From Variovorax paradoxus (GTDB taxonomy: Bacteria; Pseudomonadota; Gammaproteobacteria; Burkholderiales; Burkholderiaceae_C), in contig NZ_JXQQ01000047.1 in the NCBI RefSeq assembly GCF_000834655.1, forward strand, positions 1 to 64,000: DNA of 64,000 nt. The letters run 5' to 3'. Positions within the stretch are counted from its first letter, which is position 1. Every line of letters starts with the position of its first letter. Positions 41,299 to 50,629 of this stretch are shown here, piece by piece. A model generated the notes under the pieces. The model was not told where the DNA came from, did no database searches, and saw nothing but the letters and a program-made list of their open reading frames with translations. The position numbers were made by a program, and so were the translations under genes.

Positions 41299-42124
41299 CG
41301 CGGCTGTAGAAGTTCTCGTCGTCCACCGCACGCTCGAGCAGCGCGTAGCCGCTGGTGCGCCCCGCGCGCCATTCGCGCAGGCCCTCGAGTTCGAGCAGCG
41401 GCCGCACCTGCGGGTCGTCCCAGCGCATCGCCATCAGCAGCGCGACGAAACGCTCGATCAATTCGGCGGGCGCGCCCGGGCTGGTGGTGAAGTTGCAGTG
41501 GTCGTAGGCACCGGTGCGCGCGATGACGCGCGTGCTGCCCGAAGGCAGCGTGCCGTCCAGCCCGAAAGCCAGGTGGTTGCCGTCGATGAGGCAGCACGCA
41601 TCGACCTCGCCGGCCATCAGCGCCACCGCCGCATCGCGCTCGCCGCCGATGTGGTCGCCGTGCTTGCCGCCGAGCACGTCGAAGTAGCGCAGCAGAAAGT
41701 CGCGCGGCTTCACGAGGCCTTCCCGGCGCAGGTGGTCGAGAGGGATCAGCGTGGCCTGCGGCGAATCGAGCGCGCCCACGCCCACCGTCTTGCCGCGCAG
41801 GTCGGCCAGCGCCTGGATCGGGCTGTCGGCGCGCACCACGATGGCCGAGCGCAGGTCGCAGTCGGTATCGCGCATTGCGACGGCATGCACCTTCTGGCCG
41901 CGGCTGCGCGCGATGCGGTCGGCGCGCACCCAGGCGAGCGGCGAGTTCCACGCCAGGTGGAGCGTGCCGTCGAACTGCGCCTCGACCTGCTTTTCGTAGT
42001 TCGAATACAGCACGTAGTCGAAGGGCAGGCCGTTCTTGGCGAAGAAGGCCTTGAAGCCTTCCCAGATGGTGACGACCTTGGGCGCGTAGGCGACGGCGCC
42101 CATGATCAACGTCGGTTCGGACAT
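41264..42124 (-). CDS. PhnD-fold substrate-binding protein without signal peptide (unknown selenium-operon protein)
   Basis: 286 aa. The PhnD/NMT1-like binding fold is seen in LIMGAVAYAPKVVTIWEGF, FDYVLYSNYEKQVEAQFDGTLHLAWNSPLAWVRADRI and DLRGKTVGVGALDSPQATLIPLDHLRREGL. The N-terminus MSEPTLIMGAVAYAP is no signal peptide or lipobox, so the protein should stay in the cytoplasm, unusual for the fold. It shares the fold with the transporter protein at 35884 but is clearly different in sequence. Located between acyl-CoA dehydrogenase-like and TusA/ferritin genes. Possible role: intracellular binding of selenophosphate or another selenium anion (inference). Confidence 0.78.
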   Translation of the reverse strand: MSEPTLIMGAVAYAPKVVTIWEGFKAFFAKNGLPFDYVLYSNYEKQVEAQFDGTLHLAWNSPLAWVRADRIARSRGQKVHAVAMRDTDCDLRSAIVVRADSPIQALADLRGKTVGVGALDSPQATLIPLDHLRREGLVKPRDFLLRYFDVLGGKHGDHIGGERDAAVALMAGEVDACCLIDGNHLAFGLDGTLPSGSTRVIARTGAYDHCNFTTSPGAPAELIERFVALLMAMRWDDPQVRPLLELEGLREWRAGRTSGYALLERAVDDENFYSRDGAILNPDYRY

Positions 42125-42137
42125 GGCAGGAAGTCTT

Positions 42138-43253
42138 TCAGAACAGCGGCAGGCCGGTGATGGCCTTGCCGATGAAGTCGTAGAGCACGTCGGAAGTGGG
42201 CGCCATCACGCTCGACGCGCGCGCGTCGCGGAACAGGCGTTCGATGCCGGCCTCCTTGCGGAAGGCCGCGCCGCCGCACACGCGCATGGCGATGTCGGTC
42301 ACTTCGAGCGCGGTTTCCGCCGCGGCCGCCTTCACCTCGAGCACGCGCAGCATGGTGTCGGCGCGGCCCGCGCCGATGGCGGCCACGGTGTCGTCGAGCA
42401 GCGTCTGCACCATGTCGGTCTTGATGCGGGCGCGCGCGAGGTAGGCGCGGATGGTGGGCAGGTCGGCCAGCGACGAATCCAGGTGCACGTGCTTCGTCTG
42501 GCTCACATGGCCGATGGCGCGGCTCAACGCGCCTTCCATGAGGCCCACGGAGCATGCGGCGCTGAGCACCGAGAACCAGGGCAGCACCACGCCCATCATC
42601 GTGTCGAAGCCCTTTCCGTCTTCGCCCAGGCGCGCGTCGGCGCCGATGCGCACGTTCGCCGCGGTGATGGGCGTGGAGGCGTTGCCGCGCAGGCCCAGGC
42701 CGTCGAAGCGGCCGGGTTGGCTGAGGCCATCGGACTTCGCATCGACCAGCCACAGCGTGCTCGCGCCGTCGGCCGCAAGCGGCTTGCTCGACCAGACATA
42801 GCTGTCGGCCTCGAAGGCCGAGGTGACCCAGCTCTTGCGCGCATCGAGCACCACGTTCGCGCCGTCCGCGCGGGCAGTGCCCGTGGGCGCCCAGAAGTGG
42901 CTGCGCGAATCGGCTTCGGAGAAGGCGAGGGTGCCCAGGTGCCTGCCTTCGGCGATGGCCTTGCGCACAGCCTCGGGACCCTGCTGCTCCAGCACGGCGG
43001 TGGCGCAGTAGTGCATGCACACCACCATCGCCGTGGAGGGGCAGGTCTGCGCGATGCGCGAGACCACCTGCGCGGCTTCCTTCAGCCCCAGGCCCTGGCC
43101 GCCGACCGACGTGGCCGAGACCAGCCCGAGCAGGCCCGCCTTGCCCAGCGCCTGGATCGTCTCTCGGGGAAAGCGCGCCTCGCTGTCGGTGCGCAGGGCC
43201 AATGGCTGCAGCGTTTCCGTTTCGATACCGGCGAGCACGTCGAGGGGATTCAT
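42138..43253 (-). CDS. Acyl-CoA dehydrogenase family flavoprotein in selenium operon
   Basis: 371 aa. FPRETIQALGKAGLLGLVSATSVGGQGLGL, TCPSTAMVVCMHYCATAVLEQQG, GTLAFSEADSRSHFW, FDGLGLRGNASTPITAANVRIG and AMRVCGGAAFRKEAGIERLFRDARASSVMAPTSDVL are family blocks of the acyl-CoA dehydrogenase fold. The family also includes flavin monooxygenases acting on organosulfur compounds (SfnB, DszC). It follows selA by 35 bases and precedes the PhnD-fold gene by 13. Whether it works on CoA esters or oxidises a selenium/sulfur compound is not decided by the sequence. Confidence 0.82.
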   Translation of the reverse strand: MNPLDVLAGIETETLQPLALRTDSEARFPRETIQALGKAGLLGLVSATSVGGQGLGLKEAAQVVSRIAQTCPSTAMVVCMHYCATAVLEQQGPEAVRKAIAEGRHLGTLAFSEADSRSHFWAPTGTARADGANVVLDARKSWVTSAFEADSYVWSSKPLAADGASTLWLVDAKSDGLSQPGRFDGLGLRGNASTPITAANVRIGADARLGEDGKGFDTMMGVVLPWFSVLSAACSVGLMEGALSRAIGHVSQTKHVHLDSSLADLPTIRAYLARARIKTDMVQTLLDDTVAAIGAGRADTMLRVLEVKAAAAETALEVTDIAMRVCGGAAFRKEAGIERLFRDARASSVMAPTSDVLYDFIGKAITGLPLF

Positions 43254-43288
43254 CGCTTTATCCTGGGGTTGAGGTTGCAGACGGGGGG

Positions 43289-44737
43289 TTACACCAGCCG
43301 CTCGCGAAGTTCGTCGAGCTGGGCCGTGAAGGGTGCGCTGTCTTCGAGGCAGCGCAGGTCGAGGAGGAGGCGGTCTTCCGCGATGCGGCCGATCACCGGA
43401 AGCGGCAGGCCGCGCAGCGCGGTGGCGAGCTTGTCGAGTGCCGTGCCCAGGCCCTTCTTCGCGGTGCCGGCCGGCGCGATCGCAAGGCCCGCGGAGGGCA
43501 GGCGCTCCACCGGGAGCGAGCCCGATCCGATCTGGCCGAGCAGCGGCACCACCTCGACGGTGAATCGCGGCGACACGGCCGCCTGCACGGCAGGCAGGAG
43601 CGCCTCGGCCATCTTGCGGATCGCGTCGGCAGGGCGTGTGAGCAGGCGCAGCGTCGGCAGGTCGTTCGCAAGCCGCTCGGGCCGCAGGTAGAGCGCGAGC
43701 GTCGCTTCGAGCGCGGCCAGCGGCAGCTTGCTCATGCGCAGCGCCCGCTTCATCGGGAACTTGCGGATGCGCCCCACAGCCTCCTTGCTGCCGACGATGA
43801 GCCCGGCCTGCGGGCCACCCAGCAGCTTGTCGCCGGAGAAGGTGACGACGTCGCAGCCGGCCGCGAGCATCTCCTGCGGCAGCGGCTCGCGCGGCAGGCC
43901 GTAGTGCGCCAGGTCGACGAGCGAGCCGCTGCCGAGGTCCGTGGCCAGCGGCACGCCGCGCGCATGCGCTATGCCGGCGAGCGTGGCCTCGTCCACTGCG
44001 GCGGTGAAGCCCTGCACCGCGTAGTTGCTGGTGTGTACCTTCATCACCAGGGCGGTCTGCGCGTTGATGGCGCGCTCGTAGTCCTGCGGATGCGTACGGT
44101 TGGTGGTGCCCACTTCGACCATGCGCGCGCCGGCGCTGGCCATCACGTCGGGCATGCGGAAGGCGCCGCCGATTTCGACCAGCTCGCCGCGAGAGACGAT
44201 CACTTCGCGGTCGCGCGCGAGCGCCGCGATGGTGAGCAGCACCGCAGCCGCGTTGTTGTTGACCACCGTCGCGGCTTCGGCGCCGGTGATGGTGCACAGC
44301 AGTTCCTCGACCAGCGAATCGCGGTCGCCGCGGCTGCCGGTGGCCAGGTCGTACTCGAGGTTGTTGGGCGAGGTCATCACTGCGAGCAGGCGCTGCAATG
44401 CCGAATCGGCCAGCAGCGCGCGGCCGAGGTTGGTGTGGATGACGGTGCCGGTGAGGTTCAGCACAGCGCGCATGCGCGGCGCAAGACGGCCTTGCACACG
44501 AATGGCGAGTGCATCGCTCAGCGCTTGCGGCTGCACTTGCGCCATGGAGAGCGTGCCGGCCACGGCCCGCGCGCGAAGCGCTTCGAGCAGCGCGCGCGCT
44601 TCACCGACGACGAGGGTGCGGCCGTGCTCGGCCAGCAGGGCGCGCGGCGCGCCGGCGCGCAGCAGTTGATCGACAGAAGGCAGATCCTGGGGCCTTGCCG
44701 TCGAGCCGTGGACCACGGACTCTTCGGGCGCCGCCAT
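43289..44737 (-). CDS. selA: L-seryl-tRNA(Sec) selenium transferase SelA
   Basis: 482 aa. SelA converts Ser-tRNA-Sec to Sec-tRNA-Sec with selenophosphate. PLP lysine K304 lies in DVVTFSGDKLLGGPQAGLIVG; RAVLNLTGTVIHTNLGRALL, NNLEYDLATGSRGDRDS and VNNNAAAVLL are further conserved blocks. Its start overlaps the fdhE stop by one base (TGATG, 44735-44739). Part of the minus-strand unit running from fdnG to selB/selC. Confidence 0.97.
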   Translation of the reverse strand: MAAPEESVVHGSTARPQDLPSVDQLLRAGAPRALLAEHGRTLVVGEARALLEALRARAVAGTLSMAQVQPQALSDALAIRVQGRLAPRMRAVLNLTGTVIHTNLGRALLADSALQRLLAVMTSPNNLEYDLATGSRGDRDSLVEELLCTITGAEAATVVNNNAAAVLLTIAALARDREVIVSRGELVEIGGAFRMPDVMASAGARMVEVGTTNRTHPQDYERAINAQTALVMKVHTSNYAVQGFTAAVDEATLAGIAHARGVPLATDLGSGSLVDLAHYGLPREPLPQEMLAAGCDVVTFSGDKLLGGPQAGLIVGSKEAVGRIRKFPMKRALRMSKLPLAALEATLALYLRPERLANDLPTLRLLTRPADAIRKMAEALLPAVQAAVSPRFTVEVVPLLGQIGSGSLPVERLPSAGLAIAPAGTAKKGLGTALDKLATALRGLPLPVIGRIAEDRLLLDLRCLEDSAPFTAQLDELRERLV

Positions 44738-45768
44738 CAGCCGCCTCCGCCGTCGTCGAGGATTTCTTCAGGGTCGCCGAACAGCAGCATCAGGTTGTGG
44801 CCGCTGCGCTGGTGGCCGGCTTCGGAGACCAGCAGGTCGAGCGTGATGCTCGCCAGGTCGTCGGCGACGGGTTCGACCTCGGGGTCCCGCTCCATCGCGA
44901 TCTGCTTCAAGTAGTGGCCGCAGCTGTCGCAGCACTCGGCCTTCACCGCGCCTTCGCGCACGCCGGTGGCGGGCAGTTCGATGCCGGGCTCGGGCGTGAG
45001 CGATTCGAAGTGGATGCCCTTGGTGCTTTCGCAGTGCGTGCACTTGATGCGCACGTAGTGCCACTCGGTGCTGCACAGCGAGCAGTGCAGGTAGCGAAAG
45101 CCCGCCTCGTCCGCGCCGATGCGCGTGATGCTCACGGTGGGCACGCTGCCGCAGCAGGGGCACTCGTTGCCGGGGTCGGTCCGGCCGAAAATGCTCTCGC
45201 CATTGCGCTCGGCCACCTGCAGCACGAGCTGCGTCCAGTAGGCCTGGAGACCGGAGGCGATCAACGGCGCCGCGGCCAGGTCGAGCCCGAACATGATGCG
45301 GCGCGAGAGCAGGTCGGCCTGCTGGTCGAGCCAGGCGTCGTCGGCGGCCACCACGCGGTCGAGCGTGTCGCGTGCCGGGCCTTCGGGCAGGCGCGCGCGG
45401 AAGAGGCCGAGCAGGCGCCGCAGCTGCGCGCGCCACACCGCATCGCGTGTCCAGCCGAACGCGGGCATCGGCGGCTTGAGCACCTTCGCGGCGGCTTCGA
45501 GCGCTTCGGATTCGGGGAGCGCGACGGCCGGATAGTCCTGCAGCACCTGGTGCTGCGCCTGCGCGAGGTCGGCGATGAAGATCAGGTACTCGCGCATCGG
45601 ATGCGAGGCCGCGAGCTGGCGCAGCCGCAGCTGCCGGTCGGAGAACACCGCGGCGCGCACGGGCAGGCGAAGGAACGGCATCTGCCGCCCGGCCTGCATG
45701 GCGATCTGCTCGGGGTCGAGGACGCGCGTGGTGCGCAATGGCGGCGAAGAACCGGAAGGGCTGTTCAT
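44737..45768 (-). CDS. fdhE: Formate dehydrogenase accessory protein FdhE
   Basis: 343 aa cytoplasmic protein needed for assembly of respiratory formate dehydrogenase. Four cysteine pairs form rubredoxin-like metal sites: NECPCCGSVPTV, HCSLCSTEW, IKCTHCESTKG and CCDSCGHYLKQ. ARLPFLRLP-type N-terminal residues (AGRQMPFLRLPVRAAVFSDR) match the family. ATG at 45768 is used; an in-frame stretch upstream runs into the repeat and is unlikely coding. Follows fdnI after a repeat-filled gap of 162 bases and overlaps selA by one base. Confidence 0.93.
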   Translation of the reverse strand: MNSPSGSSPPLRTTRVLDPEQIAMQAGRQMPFLRLPVRAAVFSDRQLRLRQLAASHPMREYLIFIADLAQAQHQVLQDYPAVALPESEALEAAAKVLKPPMPAFGWTRDAVWRAQLRRLLGLFRARLPEGPARDTLDRVVAADDAWLDQQADLLSRRIMFGLDLAAAPLIASGLQAYWTQLVLQVAERNGESIFGRTDPGNECPCCGSVPTVSITRIGADEAGFRYLHCSLCSTEWHYVRIKCTHCESTKGIHFESLTPEPGIELPATGVREGAVKAECCDSCGHYLKQIAMERDPEVEPVADDLASITLDLLVSEAGHQRSGHNLMLLFGDPEEILDDGGGG

Positions 45769-45802
45769 TGCGCGCACTCTACAGCGATCCTGTCGATTGT
45801 CT

Positions 45803-45914
45803 TGCTCCTTCCCCTTCCGGCGGAAGGCCGGGATGGGGGCAGCGCCCAACGAGCGCCGGTGTCGGGCAGAGGCCGTCGTGCCCCCACCCCGGCCTTCCGC
45901 CGGAAGGGGAGGGA
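45803..45914. repeat. Paired palindrome, family 1, between fdnI and fdhE
   Basis: TTGCTCCTTCCCCTTCCGGC and GGAAGGCCGGGATGGGGGC on the left are mirrored by GCCCCCACCCCGGCC and TTCCGCCGGAAGGGGAGGGAG on the right. It separates the formate dehydrogenase structural genes from fdhE and the sel genes in the same transcription direction, so it could lower expression of the latter relative to the former. Confidence 0.82.
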
Positions 45915-45930
45915 GAAATGCGAAAAGGCG

Positions 45931-46554
45931 CTACTCACCGCGTGTCATCTTCCGGTACCACAACGGATGGTTGAGCTTGGCCCATCCTTCGGTGACCGTG
46001 CCGCGCGTCATCGCGCGGATGCTGCCCTTGACCCACAGCGCGGCGTAGATGTGCGTGATGACCGAGAGGATCAGAACCACCGCCGAGACCGCATGCACCA
46101 CCACCGCGATGCGCCGGATCAGGATCGGGAAGAACCCGACGAACCACGGGCTCCAGAACATGAAGCCCGTCACCAGCAGCAAGAGGAGGCTGATGCCGAA
46201 GGCCCAGAACACCAGCTTCTGCCCGGCGTTGTACTTGCCCACCGGCGGCATGCTGGACTTGTCGCCCTTGAGCATCTTGGGCGCGTTCTTGATCCACTCG
46301 CCGTCGCTGCGGTCCAGGATGTTCTCGCGCCACATCGTGAAGAAAAGGAACACGAAGCCCAGCACCATCAGGAGGCCCATGAAGGGGTGCAGGATGCGCG
46401 TCCACTGGCCGCCACCGAAGAGCGTGCTCAGGAAGAACAGGCTCGGGTGGAAGAAGGCCAGGCCCGAGAGTGCGGCCGCGAAGAACATGATCGCGACGAA
46501 CCAGTGGTTCATGCGGGTGGCATCGCGGTAGCGGCGAAGGTAATAGCGGGTCAT
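45931..46554 (-). CDS. fdnI: Formate dehydrogenase gamma subunit, cytochrome b556 (FdnI-like)
   Basis: 207 aa membrane diheme cytochrome that passes electrons from FdnH to quinone. Four membrane helices with heme histidines in ATRMNHWFVAIMFF, RILHPFMGLLMVLG, and VVVHAVSAVVLILSVITHIYAALW. Start 46554 (MTRYYLRRYRDATR) has GAGGAG six bases before it; an upstream ATG at 46572 would overlap fdnH. The gene starts ten bases after the fdnH stop. Ends at YRKMTRGE. Confidence 0.94.
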   Translation of the reverse strand: MTRYYLRRYRDATRMNHWFVAIMFFAAALSGLAFFHPSLFFLSTLFGGGQWTRILHPFMGLLMVLGFVFLFFTMWRENILDRSDGEWIKNAPKMLKGDKSSMPPVGKYNAGQKLVFWAFGISLLLLLVTGFMFWSPWFVGFFPILIRRIAVVVHAVSAVVLILSVITHIYAALWVKGSIRAMTRGTVTEGWAKLNHPLWYRKMTRGE

Positions 46555-46564
46555 CGCGTTCTCC

Positions 46565-47548
46565 TCATGCACGGGGTGCGTCGCGTGCGGGCTCGGCGGC
46601 GCGCACGGGTTGGCCGGACGCCGGCGGCTCCTCGATCACGACCACGTCGTCGGGCCGGCCATCGATGTCGGCATCGGGGTGCTCGTCCTTCGGCTCGATC
46701 GGCCCGGTCTTGATGTAGTGGAAGAAGCTGCCGACCACCGCGCCGATCATCGCGACCATCGCGAGCGGCTTGGCCACGCCCTTCCAGAGCGACACCAGCG
46801 GGCTGATGTGCGGGTCCTTGGGCAGGTTGGCATAGAGGCCGGGGCGGTCGGCGTGCTGCAGCACGTACATGACGTGCGTGCCGCCCACGCCGGCCGGGTC
46901 GTACACGCCGGCGTTGGCGAAGCCGCGGTCCTTCAGGTCGACGATGCGTTCCGAGGCGTACTCGTGCATGTCTTCCTTGGCGCCGAAGTGCAGCGCGCCG
47001 GTGGGGCAGGCCTTCACGCACGCCGGCTCCAGGCCCACGCCCACGCGGTCGGAACACAGCGAGCACTTGTAGGCCTTGTTGTCGGCCTTGCTGATGCGCG
47101 GCACGTCGAACGGGCAGCCCGTCACGCAGTTGCCGCAGCCCACGCAATGCTCGCTGATGAAGTCGACGATGCCGTTGCTGTACTTGATGATCGCGCCCGG
47201 CGCCGGGCAGGCCTTGAGACACCCGGGGTCGTCGCAGTGCATGCAGCCGTCCTTGCGGATCAGCCACTCGAGCTTGCCGGCCTCGGGCTCGACCTCGGAG
47301 AACTTCATCACAGTCCACGAAGCCGGCGTGAGGTCGTTCGGGTTGTCGTAGGTGCCGTGCGTGGTGCCGACCTCGTCGCGCAGGTCGTTCCACTGCATGC
47401 ACGCGACCTGGCAGGCCTTGCAGCCGATGCAGGTCGACACGTCGATCAGCTTGGCCACCTCCTGCACCTGCGGGCGATGGCGGATGTCGGGCGACGGTGT
47501 CGTGGTGGCCGAGCGGGCGGCGATGTCGAGGGTCTGGAGGGAGGACAT
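46565..47548 (-). CDS. fdnH: Formate dehydrogenase iron-sulfur beta subunit (FdnH-like)
   Basis: 327 aa with four 4Fe-4S sites: CIGCKACQVAC, CMHCDDPGCLKAC, CVGCGNCVTGC and CSLCSDR ... CVKAC. A single C-terminal membrane helix (KPLAMVAMIGAVVGSFFHYI) anchors it, and an acidic Pro-rich tail of about 50 residues follows, longer than in E. coli. It conducts electrons from the selenomolybdenum site to cytochrome b. Starts three bases after the fdnG stop. No TAT signal; it should be carried with FdnG. Confidence 0.94.
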   Translation of the reverse strand: MSSLQTLDIAARSATTTPSPDIRHRPQVQEVAKLIDVSTCIGCKACQVACMQWNDLRDEVGTTHGTYDNPNDLTPASWTVMKFSEVEPEAGKLEWLIRKDGCMHCDDPGCLKACPAPGAIIKYSNGIVDFISEHCVGCGNCVTGCPFDVPRISKADNKAYKCSLCSDRVGVGLEPACVKACPTGALHFGAKEDMHEYASERIVDLKDRGFANAGVYDPAGVGGTHVMYVLQHADRPGLYANLPKDPHISPLVSLWKGVAKPLAMVAMIGAVVGSFFHYIKTGPIEPKDEHPDADIDGRPDDVVVIEEPPASGQPVRAAEPARDAPRA

Positions 47549-47551
47549 CGC

Positions 47552-50500
47552 TTATGCCTTCTCGATATTCACGGTGAACGACTTGTACTCGGGCGTCTGG
47601 GTGTTCGCATCGCCCACGAAAGGCGTCAGCGTGTTCACCAGATACCCCGGCTTGGCGATGCCCACGAACCCCCAGTGGTTCGGCAGCCCCACCGTGTGCA
47701 CCGTGCGCCCGTCGACCTGCAGCCCCACGATGCGCTTGGTCACCAGCGCCACCGCCTTGATGAAGCCGCGCTTGCTGGACACCTTCACCATGTCGCCGTT
47801 GGCGATGCCCTTGTCCTTGGCAAGCTCCTCGCCGATCTCGACGAACTGCTGCGGCTGGATGATGGCCGAGGTGCGCACGTTCTTCGTCCAGTAGTGGAAG
47901 TGCTCGGTGAGCCGGTAGCTGGTCGCCACGTACGGGAAGTCCTTCGGCACGCCCAGGCGCTCCAGGTCGCCCTTGAAGATGCGCGCCGCGGGGTTGGCGC
48001 GCGCCTTCTCGTTGTTCGGGTGCATCAGGTTGTTCACCAGCGGCGACTCGAAGGGCTCGTAGTGCTCGGGCAGCGGACCTTCGGCCATGCCGGTGGGCGC
48101 GAAGAGCCGCGCCACGCCTTCGGCCGTCATGATGAACGGGCGCACCGCCTCGGCTTCCATCGGGTTCGCGTCGGGCCGGATGTCGGGCACGTCGGCACCG
48201 GTCCACGCCTTGCCGTTCCATGCGATGAGGCTGCGCCTGGCGATCCATGCCTTCCCGGTGGCCGGGTCGGTCGAGGCGCCGTTGTAGAGGATGCGCCGGT
48301 TCGCCGGCCACGCCCACGCCCAGTTCTGCACCATGCCGATGCCGTACGGGTCGGCGTTGTCGCGCCGCGCCATCTGGTTGCCCGCCTGCGTCCAGGCGCC
48401 GGCGTAGATCCAGCAGCCCGAGGCGGTCGAGCCGTCGTCGCGCAGGAGCCCGAAGCCCGAGAGCTGTTCGCCGGCCTTCGCGAGCGGCGGCTTGGTCGGG
48501 TCCTTCGGGTCGAGCAGGTCGGTGAGCGCGCGGCCGTTGTATTCCATCGCCAGCTCTTGCGCCGAGGGCGAATGCGGAATCTTGTAGGGCCAGGTCAGCT
48601 TGACGATCGGGTCGGGGAACGCGCCGCCGTCCTTGATGTAGGCCTGGCGGATGCGGTTGTAGATGCCCGCCACGATCTCGATGTCGCCCTTGGCCTCGCC
48701 CGGCGGCTCCGCGCCCTTCCAGTGCCACTGCAGCCAGCGGCTGGAATTGGTGAGCGAGCCGTCTTCCTCCGCAAAGCACGTCGATGGCAGGCGGAACACC
48801 GTGGTCTGGATGTCGGTGGTCTTGACGTCGTTGAACTCGCCGAAGTTGCGCCAGAACTCGCTGGTTTCGGTCTGCAGCGGATCGATGGTGACGAGGAACT
48901 TGAGCTTGGACAGCCCGTCGACGATCTTCTTCTTGTCCGGGAACGAGCCCACCGGGTTGAAGCCCTGGCAGATGTAGCCGTTGAGCTTGCCCTGGTTCAT
49001 GAGCTCGAAGGCCTGCAGCACGTCGTAGAGCTTGTCTATCTTGGGCAGGTAGTGGAAGGCCCACTCGTTCTCCGCCGTGGCCGCATCGCCCCACCACGAC
49101 TTCTGCATGCTGACGAAGAACTTCGGGTAGTTCTGCCAGTAGCTCATCTGGTTGGGACGCAGCGGCTTGAGCGCGCGGGTCTTGTAGTAGTCGGGCAGGT
49201 TCTGCTCGCTGTCTCGCGCGAGCGACATGTAGCCCGTGAGCGAGTTCGACAGCAGCCCCAGGTCCGTCAGGCCCTGGATGTTGCTGTGCCCGCGCAGCGC
49301 GTTCATGCCGCCGCCCGGCACGCCGATGTTGCCCAGCAACAGCTGCACGATGGCGCCGGTGCGGATCATCTGCGAGCCCTGGCTGTGCTGGGTCCAGCCG
49401 AGCGCGTACATGATGGTCATGGTGCGCGTGGGCACGCTGGTGCTCGCGATGTACTCGCAGACCTTCAGGAACTTGTCCTGCGGCGTGCCGGTGATGCGGC
49501 TCACCAGCTCGGGCGTGTAGCGCGAGTAATGCCGCTTCATCACCTGCAGCACGCACTGCGGGTCCTGCATGGTCATGTCGACCTTGGCCATGCCGGCTTC
49601 GTCGAGCGCGTAGTTCCACGACTTGGGGTCGTAGTTGCGCTTCTCGGCGTTGTAGCCGCTGAAGATGCCGTCCTCGAACTTGTAGTCAGGCCCGACGATG
49701 AAGGTCGCGTTGGTGTAGTTGCGAACGTACTCCGTCTGGATCTTGTCGTTGCTCAGCAGGAAGTTGATGACCCCCGCGAGGAACGCGATGTCCGAGCCCG
49801 CGCGCACCGGTGCGTAGTAGTCGGCCATGGCGGCCGAGCGCGTGAAGCGCGGGTCCACCACGACAAGGCGCGCCTTGTTCTGCTTCTTGGCCTCGATGAC
49901 CCACTTGAAGCCGCACGGATGCGCCTCCGCGGCATTGCCGCCCATGATCAGCACGACATCCGCGTTCTGGATGTCCTGCCAGTGGTTGGTCATCGCACCG
50001 CGTCCGAACGTCGGGGCCAGACTGGCCACCGTAGGTCCGTGTCAAACGCGTGCCTGGTTGTCGAACACCAGCATCCCGGTCGAGCGGAATGCCTTGTGCG
50101 TGATGTATCCGGTTTCGTTGGACGAGGCCGAGGCGCAGAGCATGCCCGAGCTGGTCCAGCGGTTGACGGTCTTGCCGTCGGCATTGGTGGTCTGGAAGTT
50201 GGCGTCGCGGTCGGCCTTGAGCAGCTTGGCGATGCGGTCCAGCGCCTCGTTCCAGCCGATGCGCTTCCACTCGGTGCTGCCGGCCTCGCGCACTTCGGGG
50301 TACTTCAGCCGCATGGGGCTGTGCACGAAGTCCAGGAGGCCCGCGCCCTTGGGGCACAGGGTGCCGCGGTTCACGGGGTGGTCGGCATCGCCTTCGATGT
50401 GAAGGATGTCGGACACCACGTTCTTGGCCTTGTCGCCCAGGCTGTACATGATGAGCCCGCAGCCCACCGAGCAGTACGGGCAGGTGTTGCGCGTCTCGGT

Positions 50501-50629
50501 GGTGCGTGCGAGCTTGAAGTTGCGCGCCTCGGCCAGCGCCGCGGTCGGCGAAAAGCCGAGCGCGACGATGCTCGAGCCGATCAGGCCCGCGCTGCTGACG
50601 CGGAAGAATTGCCGGCGGCTTATGTCCAT
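47552..50629 (-). CDS. fdnG: Selenocysteine-containing formate dehydrogenase alpha subunit (FdnG-like)
   Basis: 1025 aa including selenocysteine. TAT signal SRRQFFRVSSAGLIGSSIVAL at residues 4-24 sends it to the periplasm. A 4Fe-4S site is in NTCPYCSVGC ... RGTLCPKG. In-frame UGA at 50042-50044 lies in DNQARV-U-HGPTVASLAPTF, making it residue 196, the selenocysteine position of E. coli FdnG; a hairpin follows the UGA directly. The rest matches a bis-MGD molybdoenzyme to the end (SFTVNIEKA). Without UGA decoding it would look like two genes (ending 50042 and starting about 50029). AGGAGGTGA is a perfect RBS five bases before the ATG. It oxidises formate to CO2 in respiration. Confidence 0.96.
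50004..50044 (-). promoter_or_regulatory. Bacterial SECIS element of fdnG
   Basis: Right after the UGA (50044-50042) the mRNA reads CACGGACCTACGGTGGCC-AGTCT-GGCCCCGACG. GGCC-AGUCU-GGCC (50027-50015) is a four-pair stem with an AGUCU loop at about 15-17 bases from the UGA, the distance and loop type of SelB-binding SECIS hairpins. It is part of the coding sequence. SelB in the same transcription unit would bind it. Confidence 0.85.

Noticed and set aside
47552..50629. fdnG as two separate genes or as a broken gene with a nonsense mutation at 50042-50044
   Set aside because: The UGA is exactly at the selenocysteine position, a SECIS-like hairpin follows, and the full Sec machinery is next to it.
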